A DNA stretch of 29,508 nucleotides, from the NCBI GenBank assembly GCA_003427395.1, contig BFEA01000277.1, positions 921,602 to 951,109 of the forward strand, given 5' to 3'. Of this stretch, positions 1-9,304 are shown one piece after another (the first letter of the stretch is position 1; every line of letters begins with the position of its first letter). The notes below the pieces were generated by a model. It saw nothing but the letters and a program-made list of their open reading frames with translations. It did no database searches and had not been told where the DNA came from. This stretch comes from Chara braunii (Eukaryota; Streptophyta; Charophyceae; Charales; Characeae). A program made the position numbers and the translations under genes.

Positions 1-50
<50 letters not shown>
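1..50. repeat. (GA)n microsatellite
   Basis: Uninterrupted GA dinucleotides run from the window edge to the conserved GTGGCGGAGG. The same junction recurs at 6720/6721 with a shorter run, so this microsatellite belongs to the duplicated PLE flank. Confidence 0.97.
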
Positions 51-55
<5 letters not shown>

Positions 56-195
56 GGAGGAGGAAGAGCGAGAGAAGGCGAGGCCTTTCTCCCTGGTACC
101 TGTCCCGGTAGCTATGGCGCTGCAGGAGGCTGGCGCTGGGCCGCAGGCTGGGCCGGTGGCTGGCACTGTTCCTGCTGTGCTGGTTCCTCCTTGCC
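1..195 (+). repeat. Left copy of the long direct repeat flanking the PLE
   Basis: Positions 51-195 match 6721-6865 with two mismatches in 145 bases (C/G at 69 and A/G at 145, by hand count), and both copies are preceded by a GA run. Similarity stops exactly at TTGCC. Here the PLE sequence AAACGGGG follows, while on the right GCTGTGTTG follows. This is the pattern of a target duplication, but a very long one. Confidence 0.85.
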
Positions 196-703
196 AAACG
201 GGGTGAGAAAGGTCTCACAGCTTTGTTGGCCATGAGAGCGAAAAGGGAAAAGGAAGGGTTTTTCGGGCTTGAGGACAGGAACTGCGAAAGAACCACTGGC
301 CGAAGTATGGATAGGGCCAATATTATTATTTTATTTTTATTTTTGTCTTTATTTTTATTTTTATTTTTAGTTTTAATTTTGGAAAAAGTAAAGTAAATAG
401 TTTGCTGCATTGTCTTTTCCGAATTCCGCCGCCAGCCTTTGTCCGTTGGATAAAAAACGTTTCTCGGCGCCGCCTGGGGCAAGTCGCGTGAGCGACTTAC
501 CATTGGTTGGAAAATTTTCAGTAGGAGCGAAGGGGCTTTCACCCACATTGGTAGATATATTCGATGGACCGGGAGTACTACTCCTCTTGACCTGAGCAGC
601 AGGACAGAAGGGTTAAGCGCCGGCGATTGTTGTTCCCGGCGAGATGGGTGTTCTATTGCTGTGACATGTAAAGTCCTACGGACACCTTCATTGTTTTACA
701 TGG
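196..703 (+). repeat. Left pseudo-LTR: 3' end of an upstream PLE unit
   Basis: This 508-bp block recurs at 5791-6298 with about 6% mismatch by hand count. On the right it begins 19 bases after the RT stop codon, so the block is the element's 3' UTR. On the left it stands alone as a 5'-truncated unit placed head-to-tail before the full copy. Penelope-like elements typically make such partial tandems (pseudo-LTRs). It has a T-rich tract at about 323-380 and a nested inverted repeat at its last 40 bases. Confidence 0.85.
665..702 (+). other. 3'-terminal nested stem-loop of the PLE (left copy)
   Basis: CATGTAAA (665-672) is the perfect inverted complement of TTTACATG (695-702). Inside it GTCC (673-676) pairs with GGAC (680-683) across a TAC loop. 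The structure sits at the unit boundary. The right copy (6260-6297) keeps the inner hairpin and has one mismatch in the outer arm. I saw no CTGATGA...GAAA hammerhead core here. Confidence 0.6.
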
Positions 704-1739
704 CATGAGAGCTGTTCGATCGACCTTGCAGTCGAGCTTGGGGAACGATCGAGCAGCGCCGCTTGGCACCATCGCCAGCGTGCTTTCCGCTGTTTTGGGT
801 TTTCTCTTCTTTGTGTTTTGTTCGTCTTCTTTTTCTTTTTTCTTTTTTCTTTTCGTATTGAGCCCGAAGATACATCGGACAGTGGTTCTTTATCCTGGAT
901 ACATCTCTTGCTTGGATACCTTTCCTTCCTTCTCTCACATGGTGCGGACATCGCTCGAGGTTGGGCTAAGACGTAATGACGTTCGAGTGCCAGGGGCTGG
1001 CCTCACGTGGCGGGCGCAACATGTCGAAGATTTGTAACGTGGATAGAGTCATCGTAAGAAGACTCACACGGCACTGACATCGCTCAGTAACAAGGCGACG
1101 ATCGGTTGATAGGGCTGGCATCACGTGACGGGCGGTACATCGGACTGTGCCGCAGTGAGCTGATGCTGTGAACTTGATCGGAGGATGGATCGCACTCGTG
1201 GAGTGTGAACATCGAACCACGTCAGGGTGGAGTGACGTTCTGATGCTAGAAGCTTGCCTCACGTGGCGGGTGGCATGTGTCGGCTAGGCGTTGACACGTC
1301 AGAGCGTGCCGGTGAGGATGGTACTGATTGATGGCTGGATCGCAATTGGAGATGTTGATCGGCGAGCCACGTACGCGGAGAAGTAAAAATTTCGGCATTG
1401 ATATTGCCTGATTGGTATAGTACACCTGAGAGGCCGCGTGTGTAAAACCCCGTGTCGGAAAAAAGGGGGGGTGTTGGTGAATTGTTGCGTCATCAGGAGT
1501 ATGTAACTAACTTGGGACTTGGGAAGTACTTCGACTACTTTATTACGGGAAACAAATCACTCATTGCAGTGATAAGTCTGAAGGGGCGCGTCGTTATGGG
1601 ATACTCACATCAGTAGTAAACCGGATGATCAGTTGAATCCGACACAATTGGCAGTCCGAGGGGGCGCGTCGTTGGGGATTAAAGCAGGATCTAAGCGTAG
1701 TAGAGAAAAAGGGGATTAATCGTGGATAGATTTGGGTGA
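704..1739 (+). other. PLE 5' leader, no supported ORF
   Basis: About 1 kb lies between the tandem junction and the first coding frame. It contains a T-rich stretch (about 817-858), a degenerate repeat carrying three CACGTG boxes, and a duplicated GGGGCGCGTCGTT (about 1583-1595 and 1660-1672). Several short ORFs on both strands overlap it, but none has recognisable content. Confidence 0.6.
995..1285 (+). promoter_or_regulatory. Three degenerate repeats carrying G-box (CACGTG) motifs
   Basis: A CTCACGTGGCGGG-like block occurs three times, with CACGTG at 1004-1009, 1122-1127 and 1260-1265, each followed by GGGCGG/GGCGGG and a CAT-rich stretch. CACGTG is the plant G-box bound by bZIP/bHLH factors. 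Placement in the PLE leader suggests an internal promoter or enhancer, but no transcription start is visible. Confidence 0.45.
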
Positions 1740-2576
1740 TCGGCTCCATGGGGACTGACAGGGCAGGGGGGAACATTTACAGGTGGTAATGGTTATTATA
1801 ACCAAGGATTTGGTCGTGGCAATGGGAGTAATTACCAACAGCCGCGCGCATTCTTTACCAGGGAGCAGGTGGATTTTCTGGAGAAACTGAAACTGAAGGA
1901 TGCAGTTGACGAAGCCAGGAAAAAGGACCTAGAGGAGATAGCCAGGTTGAAGGCCATCAAAGAGGAAAGTGAAAAAAGAAAAGAAAAGGGTAAGAATGAG
2001 AAGGAGGATGGGAAAAAGAAGAATGGTCGCGATAAAGAGAAAGGGAAAATTGTGGAGGATGGGAGAGAAGATGAGATGAAAAAATGGGTCGCTGAGAATT
2101 TCGGAAATTCATTAAGAATCTTGACATAAAAATTGGATGTTGTCGAAAAGAAATCTAAGACTACAAAAAGTGAGAGGGAGGAGTTGAAGCTGTTGAGGGC
2201 TGAAAAGGAGCTGAGAGAATTACGGGAAAATTCAAGTGCAGAGAAACGTAAACGGGAACCGGCTTCACCAGTGCGTCCACAGATGAACAAGACCAGATCA
2301 CGATCCAGTATGCTGAAAAAAGGCAGCAAAGGGAAGAAGCCAGTCGAAGTGTCCTCTGACGACAGTGGGAAAGAGAAAGATGTTGTAGTACAGAACCTGG
2401 GTGGGAAAATGGAAGACATGGCCGGGAATTTGAAGAAAGTAGCACAGTTGAAAGACCTTCTGCTGGAAATTTGGATGCAAAAGGGAAAGAAGCTAGCTGC
2501 AGCAATAGCGAAGGTAATCAAGACGGAGAAAAAAGAGCAGATGCGCTGGATGAAGGGGGCGAGGGGAAGAAGGTGA
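1740..2576 (+). pseudogene. PLE N-terminal coiled-coil, lysine/glutamate-rich region (stop-interrupted)
   Basis: The frame is open from 1740 to a stop at 2574-2576, with one internal TAA at 2127-2129. The sequence starts Gly/Asn/Tyr-rich (GNGYYNQGFGRGNGSNYQQ), then becomes strongly charged (DFLEKLKLKDAVDEARKK) with heptad-like Leu/Ile spacing, suggesting a coiled coil that could oligomerise or bind nucleic acid. No ATG precedes 1869 in this frame, so the true start was lost or lies upstream in another frame. The antisense strand is also open here over about 690 bases, which I take as a shadow of the purine-rich coding strand. The reading continues in another frame from about 2471. Confidence 0.65.
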
Positions 2577-2920
2577 CGACCGAGGGGGATGAGGGCATGG
2601 CGAAGGGAACAAGAAAGGAGGAATGTACGCTTGGCTTATACTTTAAAGATAGGGTCGTGTACTATGATGCCATGCACTACACAGAGATCCAGGAGATGTG
2701 CAAGAAGAGAGGGGTTACTTACAGAAGGAAGGAAGCAGGGGTATGGGAACTAGCAAGATTGGACTTCGAGGTGCTTTTGAAGATGGAAAAGCCTGCAGAG
2801 AAAGAAGCGGATACTGACTCCAAGACCAGTAAAGAAGAAGCTCAGAAGAAAGTTCGAGTTCCGAATCGGAAAAGAGCCCAGACGAAGAAGATGATATTGC
2901 GGGAAACTAGGGGGGGCTAG
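2471..2920 (+). pseudogene. PLE SAP-like DNA-binding segment
   Basis: This 149-codon stretch continues the preceding reading after a frame change between 2471 and 2576. About residues 65-100 read MHYTEIQEMCKKRGVTYRRK followed by VWELARLD. That resembles a SAP helix-turn-helix (a hydrophobic helix, Cys-Lys-Arg-Gly turn, second helix), which binds DNA, but I cannot score it. A basic tail follows (VPNRKRAQTKK). The frame stops at TAG 2918-2920, just after a run of seven G (2910-2916). A one-base slip there would join it to the GIY-YIG frame, so the two were probably one protein. Confidence 0.55.
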
Positions 2921-3769
2921 CAAGCGGTCAATACTGAGATTATATAAGAGGCTCTGTCTGCTTCGGGACAGACATGAGCCGGGGATACAGAAAGTAATTG
3001 ATTGTTTGCTGAAACTCTTGGTTCTGACCTTAGGCTTGAGAGGGTTTGTGAATTGGGGAAGGGCATATGTGAAATATTGGTTTGACCTGGGACCAACCGA
3101 GAGGGAACGGATCTTTAATGCTGATTCTTGTGTTTATGTCTTATTATCTCCTTTTTTCAAATTGGCATATGTTGGGAAGACAAAAAGGAATCTTCATACC
3201 AGATGGAAAGAGCACATACAGTCGGCCAGAACAGCACCCAAGCAGAAACTGCATAGGTGGCTCGAAAAGGTGGGAGTTGTTAACTATGTAGCTCTTCCCA
3301 TTTGGTTTGGAACAAGCATGCTCTAGCTAGCATGGAAGAATATATCATTGGAGCTAATAATCCAGGGCTAAATACAAGAAGATCAAACAAACTAACCAGG
3401 AGGAAGCCAAGAAGGAAAGCTAAGGATAAAAGTGGGAATTGGGAAATAGAGAAGGCAATTTTGTTTGAGTGTGAGCAACTAAGTATAAAGGGAGAACCTA
3501 ATTTAATAAAGATTCTGAAGAAAGATGGGAATCAGAAACAACTGAAAATTGTGAATAATAAAGGGAAAAGGTGGTTAAAGTCATGGGGATTAGTGAAACT
3601 TATTTACGAAGATAGCATTGTGGAGTTCCTGGGGAAGAAGTTTTTGTTAAAAGACGTCAAAGCATTTATTCAGGAAGGGGGTGAATGGAAGGTCATAAAC
3701 CTGAAGAAGACCAAGAATCGATCCGAGGTCGCAAAAGCAGAAGTGATAAATCTGCTGAGAGCCCCTTGA
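2895..3769 (+). pseudogene. PLE GIY-YIG endonuclease domain, split by a frameshift
   Basis: GIY-YIG nucleases nick DNA; in PLEs they open the target so the RT can prime on it. The first half (open from 2895, stop 3324-3326) shows CVYVLLSPFFKLAYVGKTKR at about 3129-3185. VYV and YVG match the GIY and YIG strands, followed by an Arg/His helix (TRWKEHI). The second half is in another frame (3302-3769) and supplies EEYIIGANNPGLN (about 3335-3373), with the expected catalytic Glu and terminal NPxLN. It then runs on as a Lys-rich linker to TGA at 3767-3769. The frame change lies at about 3300-3330. The domain precedes the RT, the permuted PLE order. Confidence 0.8.
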
Positions 3770-5771
3770 AAGAGGAGAAATTTGTACAAAAAGAATTTGG
3801 ATGAGTTGGTGGAACTAAACAGGGGGATTAAATTAGTTAACACAGTGGAGGCAGGCAAAGCATTAGGGGGATTCTGACTAGAGTCACTAAGAAACGTTTT
3901 GGGATAAATCCAAGACATAGAATTATAGTAAAATTACCTTTTTGTGAAACAATTGGAAAAGGAAGGGTACATGGGAAATTCAAGAAATGGTTGGAAAAGA
4001 AGATCGAGCCGACTAGCTTGTCTAACTTGTTGGTTGGTAGGATGAGAACAGTCTGGCAGAAGAGAAAGTCTATCGGAGAAATCCTGCATAACCATCAGCG
4101 CTTCGCAAGAGGAAGTGGATTCCCTTGCACTTGCAAAGCGTTTGACCTGCCTCGTCATGAGGGGCACGTTCAAGTTTGACTTGAAGAAGTCGAATGGATA
4201 CGGGAATTTGTATGTAATGCAAAGAACGTTCCTTTTCCTGGGAGCTTGCTCACGGGAAAGGAAGTGAATGTGGCATGTAATCTGGCACTTGAACCGTTGA
4301 ACATAATGGGTTGCCTAAGGGCTGATGAAAGATTCCAGATTTGTTGGAAGGAATTTGGGTTGAAAAAGTCGCAACCTAGGCATGGATGTGACACAGAATA
4401 CGTCCTTGGAATAAAAGAAGCATGCGCTGGGCTGGTTCTCTCCCCATTGGATAGAAACACGGGAGCAACACTAATCGAATGTCCAGTCTTGTATGAAGAA
4501 GCAATGTCCAAAATCTACAACGACAATGGTGGATACAAGAAGGTGAGTGCATATGAGAATACTATTCTCAAAAAAACGAAAGTCGCCTATCAAGAAGGAA
4601 AGCTGACGAAGATTGCGAAATGGGATCAGAAAGGGAGAATACAAGAGGCATACATTTTGTTGAAAGACAAAGACCTTCAGAAAAAACGGCCTATTGTACC
4701 TTCCTTCTTGAGACCTGCTAAGAATGCAATGGGGTATCTAGCACAAAGCTTGAATTTTCTCATAAGAAGATTAAAAGTGAGACACTTCAACATCAATGGT
4801 GCAAAGAACCTGAAGCAAATGATGGGAAAGATCAATGAAGAAGCAAATAAAAACTTTGGACTGGGTGGTGAAATATGTGCAAGAACATACGATGTGAAGG
4901 AAATGTTTACTAAATTACCACACAAAGAGATTATTAGGGGCGTTGAATGGATCGTACAACATTTTATGGACAAAGGGAAATGCTGGATACGGATCAAGAC
5001 AAGAGGGAAAACGGCTACATTTGGTAAACCACAAGGGGAAGCAGGATGGAAGTCTATACCGCTATCAAAACTGGTAGCCATGACGATATTCCAATTGGAG
5101 AATACCTACTTCTACTCATTGAAGCAGTTGATGCAGCAGAGCGTTGGGATCCCAATCGGAGGGAGGGCGAGTCCTCCTCTGGCGAATGTACTGTGCATTT
5201 TTGCAGAACAACAATTTATCACATCACTTGGTTTTGATGCTAAATACATTGAAGGAGGGAGGTTTATTGATGATCTTCTCTTAATTGGCTGGTACAACGG
5301 AAAAACGACGGGAAGAGGGGAAGAGGTGGAACGCATCATGGATAAGATTGAGGAATGCTACCACTTTGATTTGCAGCTCGAGAGGACAGACACTGGAATA
5401 GGGGTGCTGGAATTTCTCGAGACAAGGGTTGTTGTCGTGGATGAACCAGCTTGGATTTACACCTTCCACAAGTTCAAGAATTTGGATACATTATGGAGAG
5501 GGGAAACTTCAAAACACTGCGGAGTTTCTACTCTTACGCTCCAATTATTCAGAAATTTGCAGCTGTATTCAATACAATGTGCAGTGTGATCGACAACACA
5601 AATACTAAGTTATCGACTTCGTGGAGTCTGACCACAACGATGAAGGAACTAAGGGTAATAAGATACCCGAAAGAGTTGTTCGAAGTAGGGATGAAAAAAG
5701 CAGCAAAAAGGGAAGCCACCCCCTTTTGGGATGAGATGACTAAGAAATTGTTGAAATGGTATGAAGATTGA
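3770..5771 (+). pseudogene. PLE reverse transcriptase, broken by stops and frameshifts
   Basis: The reading continues after TGA 3767, changes frame at about 3862-3877, passes a TGA at 4177-4179, is open from 4180 to 5589, and shifts again at about 5500 into a frame ending at 5771. Before the palm there is a CTCK...HEGH cluster (Cys at 4126 and 4132, His at 4156 and 4165). LSPLDRNTG at about 4438 sits where many PLE RTs have a DKG motif. Palm motifs are TYDVKEMF (Asp at 4891), GIPIGGRASPPLA (about 5146-5184) and RFIDDLLL (Asp-Asp at 5269-5274), followed by a LEFLETRV segment. The catalytic Asps are intact although the frame is not. The last part, FYSYAPIIQKF onward, resembles a PLE thumb. Confidence 0.85.
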
Positions 5772-5790
5772 AAGGGAGGGAGGGAGGGCC

Positions 5791-6298
5791 AAACGGGGTG
5801 AGAAAGGTCTCACAACTTTGTTGGCTATGAGAGCGAAAAGGAAAAAGGAAGGTTTTTTTGGGCTTGAGGACAGGAACTGGGAAAGAACCACTGGACAAGG
5901 TATGGATAGGGCCAATATTATTATTTTATTTTTATTTTTGTCTTTATTTTTATTTTTAGTTTCAGTTTTAATTTTGGAAAAAGTAAAGTAAATAGTTTGC
6001 TGTATTGTTTTTTCCGAATTGCGCCGCCAGCCTTTGTCCGTTGGATAAAAAACTTTTTTCGGCACCGCCTGGGGCAAGTTGTGTGAGGGACTTACCGTTG
6101 GTTGGAAAATTTTCAGTAGGAGCCACGGGGCTTTCACCTGCATTGGTAGATATATTCGATGGACCGGGAGTACTACTCCTCTTGACCTGAACAGCAGGAC
6201 ATAAGGGTTAAGCGCCGGCGATTGTTGTTCCCGGTGAGATGGGTGTTCTATTGCTGTGACATGTAAAGTCCTACGGACACCTTCATTGTTTGACATGG
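5791..6298 (+). repeat. Right pseudo-LTR / 3' UTR of the PLE
   Basis: Second copy of the 508-bp block, starting 19 bases after the RT stop behind a GGGA-repeat purine tract (5771-5788). It ends at ACATGG, beyond which similarity to the left copy is lost. A 61-codon ORF is shared by both copies, but changes between them are about as often replacing as silent, so I do not call it a gene. Confidence 0.85.
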
Positions 6299-6693
6299 AC
6301 TGACTCTGACCTGACTCGGACTGCAAACGAGCACTCTCAATCATACATCCGGGGTGTGAAAGCCCTGGCCTTGGACATAGGCGAAAGGCCAGGGTCTGAG
6401 ATCATCCACGGACAAAGGGAGAGGGGAGAGAGACGAAGGGAGGAGGAGAGGGAAGATGACGTCAACTCAATGTTTCCAAAGATGGTATCTTGAAATGTCC
6501 GAGGTAGCGACAATCCGAAATGTCGCGCACACAGTGTCTCACAATGTCTCAGATATCGATCTCACAATGTCAAATACATCTTCAGAGGAAGATGAAATCA
6601 GATCCCACTAGTAGTCCTCAACCTGTAGTCCCAATGTCGCTGTCTCCAATGTCATCATACCATCCTTCACAGACTTAGACTGAGAAGGTAGGA
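6299..6693 (+). other. Sequence between the PLE 3' end and the GA run; no gene seen
   Basis: No convincing ORF. It has an imperfect inverted repeat and several AATGTC/CAATGTC words. If the flanking repeat is a target duplication, this stretch should also occur just upstream of position 1. Confidence 0.4.
6363..6394. repeat. Hairpin, 10-bp perfect stem
   Basis: CCCTGGCCTT (6363-6372) is complementary to AAGGCCAGGG (6385-6394), with a 12-base loop. Confidence 0.75.
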
Positions 6694-6725
<32 letters not shown>

Positions 6726-6865
6726 GGAGGAGGAAGAGGGAGAGAAGGCGAGGCCTTTCTCCCTGGTACCTGTCCCGGTAGCTATGGCGCTGCAGGAGGC
6801 TGGCGCTGGGCCGCGGGCTGGGCCGGTGGCTGGCACTGTTCCTGCTGTGCTGGTTCCTCCTTGCC
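6694..6865 (+). repeat. Right copy of the long direct repeat flanking the PLE
   Basis: GA run (6694-6720) plus 145 bases matching 51-195. Beyond TTGCC it continues uninterrupted into GCTGTGTTG, so the right side probably represents the original locus. Confidence 0.85.
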
Positions 6866-7043
6866 GCTGTGTTGATCTCTCCTCGCTGCTCGCACTAACG
6901 CTGCTGGGCTGCGCTAATCCTCTAACGCTGAAATGCTGCGCTAATCCTGAAGACTAACTCCAACCGCACTAACTTCTTACTGAGGTTGGTACCCAGCCTT
7001 TTGTAGTGCTGGGCCGGCCTCCTACCTGCTGGTACCTACCGGC

Positions 7044-7072
7044 CTGGACCGTTGATCTGATCAACGGTCCAG
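7044..7072. repeat. Near-perfect 29-base palindrome
   Basis: CTGGACCGTTGATC (7044-7057) and GATCAACGGTCCAG (7059-7072) are exact inverted complements separated by a single T. Confidence 0.9.
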
Positions 7073-7270
7073 ATTCGAAACTGGACTTGGCGCCAAAACG
7101 CGGCAGCCTCTGAAACTGCGCCGCTGGTAGGTCCTATGCTGGACCGGTACCAGCCTTGTGGCCGTTGGCCTGGGCCTCTACCCCTGGCCTGCCTGGACCG
7201 CCGTACCCCTGGCCTACTTGGGCCTCATCTGAACCGTTGTCCCCATAGGCCTACCCTGCCTATTTGGAGC

Positions 7271-7290
7271 CGGGCCCTAACTGGGGCCCG
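7271..7290. repeat. GC hairpin
   Basis: CGGGCCC (7271-7277) and GGGCCCG (7284-7290) flank a TAACTG loop. A similar 8-bp GC stem occurs at 12566-12587. Confidence 0.8.
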
Positions 7291-7594
7291 TGTGGCTCAG
7301 AATGCCACAACAGTCAAACCAAGCGTCAAAAATTGAAGTTGTGACTCAAAGGCCCAAGCAGCGGCATACCAATGAAAAATTGGGAAGGTTCCAGACCCTG
7401 ACATTCGAAAGCAGACAGGCTGTGGGGATGTGGTACCGGAACCAAGTAAAGCCCCAGGAAGCAGAGGCTGGGCCGAGTTAAACAGCAGTCCAAGACACTC
7501 CTCATTAGGCAGATTGCTCATTCGCAAGAAGTGTGGAAGTGCTGGTGCACTTGTGCGCTAGTCCAGGGCAGAGCGCTGAGCCAGGATCCCGCGC

Positions 7595-7596
<2 letters not shown>

Positions 7597-7646
<50 letters not shown>
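7597..7646. repeat. (AG)n microsatellite
   Basis: Twenty-five uninterrupted AG units. Confidence 0.97.
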
Positions 7647-7648
<2 letters not shown>

Positions 7649-8024
7649 TGCGCTGGCAGGGAGAAGGCAGCTATAGCTGCGCTAGTGCAGGGTGTTAGTG
7701 GTAGTTAGTAGGGAGTCAGTGGGCATAGAAGTGGATGTATTCAGAGTAGATCCTTGAGTAGAAGTTAGTGAGTGTGCACGCATGTAGGGAGGGAAGACAC
7801 AGCGAGGACATAGCTAGGGAGAAGAGCAGCGAGGGGAAGAGATACATAAGAGAGAAGAGCAGCGGGGAAGAGATACTTACCTGAGAGCACCTGGTCTTCA
7901 TCTCTCTGGCCTCCAGTGCGAAAATCGTGTGATCTCATACATGCATTTGGTGTGATTGTGTGCACTCATTGGTGATGAACTGTGCAGTTCATAGCAAGTT
8001 CGATCTTGTTTTTTTTTTTTTTAA
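7647..8024 (+). other. Non-coding stretch upstream of the chromovirus
   Basis: Contains a local duplication of a GAGAAGAGCAGCG block (about 7820-7832 and 7853-7865), the palindrome CAGCTATAGCTG (7668-7679) and a T14 run at 8009-8022. No supported gene. On the minus strand CAG/GTAAGTAT at about 7873-7882 fits a splice donor, but nothing pairs with it. Confidence 0.35.
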
Positions 8025-9102
8025 TGTTAGTTCCTCCCTATCCGGGTGAGGGGTGTGCAACAACCTGCTCCAATATGCTTATGTCGTCGTCTAAGGGGGC
8101 CACCCGCAGGCCACAACACGGCCCTTAGGCCCTGTGTCCGACCATGGAGAACAGAACCCCTGACGTGTGGCTTTAGAGGCCCTCTGCCCGACAGTTGACT
8201 GAAGTCAACTGTCTGTCGGAATATTGAGGCCCACGAGTCAAAGGCTTCACGGACCCATTCCAGGCCACCGATCAGATGCACGCACTTGGTTGTATGAAGG
8301 TATCCAGACAGCATTCGGTCCAAGTGGAAGTCTGCAACTGTACGAGATCCAGGCCGTCGGCTGTGAGTCAATCTGAGCCTCCGTAGGGGAGAGACCAGAG
8401 GCAGGTCAACTTCGTCCACACTATTTATTAACCCTGCCCCTGGGATTCAACATTCAGTTGCTGACTTGATGCTAGCACGCCGCTCGCTTGACGCTGGCTG
8501 GACGCTGGCAAGACGCTGGCTCTACGCTGGCGTTGTGCGACGACAACACGAGACTGCTGCTTTCCGTGCTGGCACCTCTCTGCTTCTGGCGCCAACTGTC
8601 TTCTTGGATGCTGACGTGGCAAGTGCCACGCTGGCTTGGCATTGCTGACGTGGCCCATAGCACACTGTCTTCAAAACTGATTGGAATGCGACACGGAGGG
8701 AGATCGAGATTTGTGGGATTGATTGAGTGAGAGAGAGGGGACTTACCGGTTGATGTTGTCGACATTGCGCGCTGCAGAGACGTCTTCATGGAAGAATTGT
8801 GCCTACGTGGCACTATGTTGTGCCCAGATCTCGTCAGGCTCGTTTTTGGGACACTGTTTGCTGACGTGGATGTGGGGGTGATGCCCGAGGAGTGGGGAAC
8901 GAGGGTGTTCTGTCTACGTGGACATTGATGGATACATTCTCTTCCACCCTTTAAGTCTAAACTCCCCCCTACCTCCTTCGTCCTATGGTTACGAGACATT
9001 GTTTTACAGATCACATTTCATGATTATTGGAGACATTTATCAACACTGAGTTATCTTGTATTTCGACACTTGACGAGTTTCCTCCAGACTCGGTTCATTA
9101 CA
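8025..9102 (+). repeat. Probable 5' LTR of the chromovirus
   Basis: The right end is well placed: the sequence ends ...TTACA at 9102, three bases before a tRNA primer site, as LTRs do. The left end is a guess, at TGTTAG after the T-run (8025), giving about 1.08 kb with TG...CA ends. No second copy of this sequence follows the polypurine tract at 12531-12543, so the usual LTR-pair test fails. Confidence 0.5.
8490..8532. repeat. 11-bp tandem repeat, about four units
   Basis: GACGCTGGC plus two variable bases repeats at 8490, 8501 and 8512, then TACGCTGGC at 8523. Confidence 0.8.
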
Positions 9103-9105
9103 ATT

Positions 9106-9117
9106 TGGTATCAGAGC
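9106..9117 (+). other. Primer-binding site (initiator Met tRNA type)
   Basis: TGGTATCAGAGC is the standard plant LTR-retrotransposon primer site, complementary to the 3' end of tRNA-iMet. It lies three bases inside the proposed 5' LTR end. Confidence 0.9.
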
Positions 9118-9301
9118 TTACCTTCTCGTTCCGATCTGCTGTTGGGCGTCTGAATGCCCAAAGGTAAGTACAGGGGTGTCTCGTGCAGATTGAATCGTGT
9201 CTATAGATGCGCGCGATTTTAATCGCGATCTGGACATTTACACGCGCTCGCGCACCTATCGGTTGAAGATGATGTCGTGGACTGGGAGACAGTGACATTT
9301 C
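9118..9301 (+). other. Leader remnant and gag deletion joint
   Basis: Lies between the primer site and the first protease-like codons. It holds no gag-like reading (no CCHC knuckle in any frame). The deletion removed gag and the protease N-terminus including the D[ST]G motif. Confidence 0.55.
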
Positions 9302-9304
9302 TGA

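Larger units (their letters stand above)
704..6298 (+). mobile_element. Full-length decayed Penelope-like retroelement with N-terminal GIY-YIG
   Basis: The unit runs from the end of the left pseudo-LTR to the end of the right one. The order is a non-coding leader with G-box repeats (704-1739), a coiled-coil and lysine-rich N-terminal region, a SAP-like segment, GIY-YIG, a C-x-C...H-x-x-H cluster, PLE-type RT and a 3' UTR. Most PLEs carry GIY-YIG after the RT. An endonuclease before the RT is the permuted order described for the Chlamys/Naiad-type clade in green lineages and animals, and that assignment is from knowledge of the family. The pieces fall in all three forward frames, separated by about eight stops or frameshifts, so this copy cannot be autonomous. 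Confidence 0.85.
6866..7596 (+). other. GC-rich non-coding stretch with palindromes
   Basis: No ORF with recognisable content. Repeated short words include CTGCGCTAATCCT (twice, about 6910-6950) and TACCCCTGGCCT (twice, about 7178-7215). The composition resembles the stretch at 12544-13240 but I could not align them. Confidence 0.4.

Noticed and set aside
410-595. 61-codon ORF shared by both pseudo-LTRs (also 6005-6190)
   Set aside because: Differences between the copies change amino acids about as often as not, and the ORF lies in the 3' UTR. Shared openness follows from recent common origin.
1832-2521. 229-codon minus-strand ORF
   Set aside because: It is Ser/Phe-rich, the expected antisense shadow of the Lys/Glu-rich PLE N-terminal region.
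4320-4335. CTGATGA as a hammerhead ribozyme core
   Set aside because: It lies within the RT reading frame and lacks the stem II and GAAA partner.
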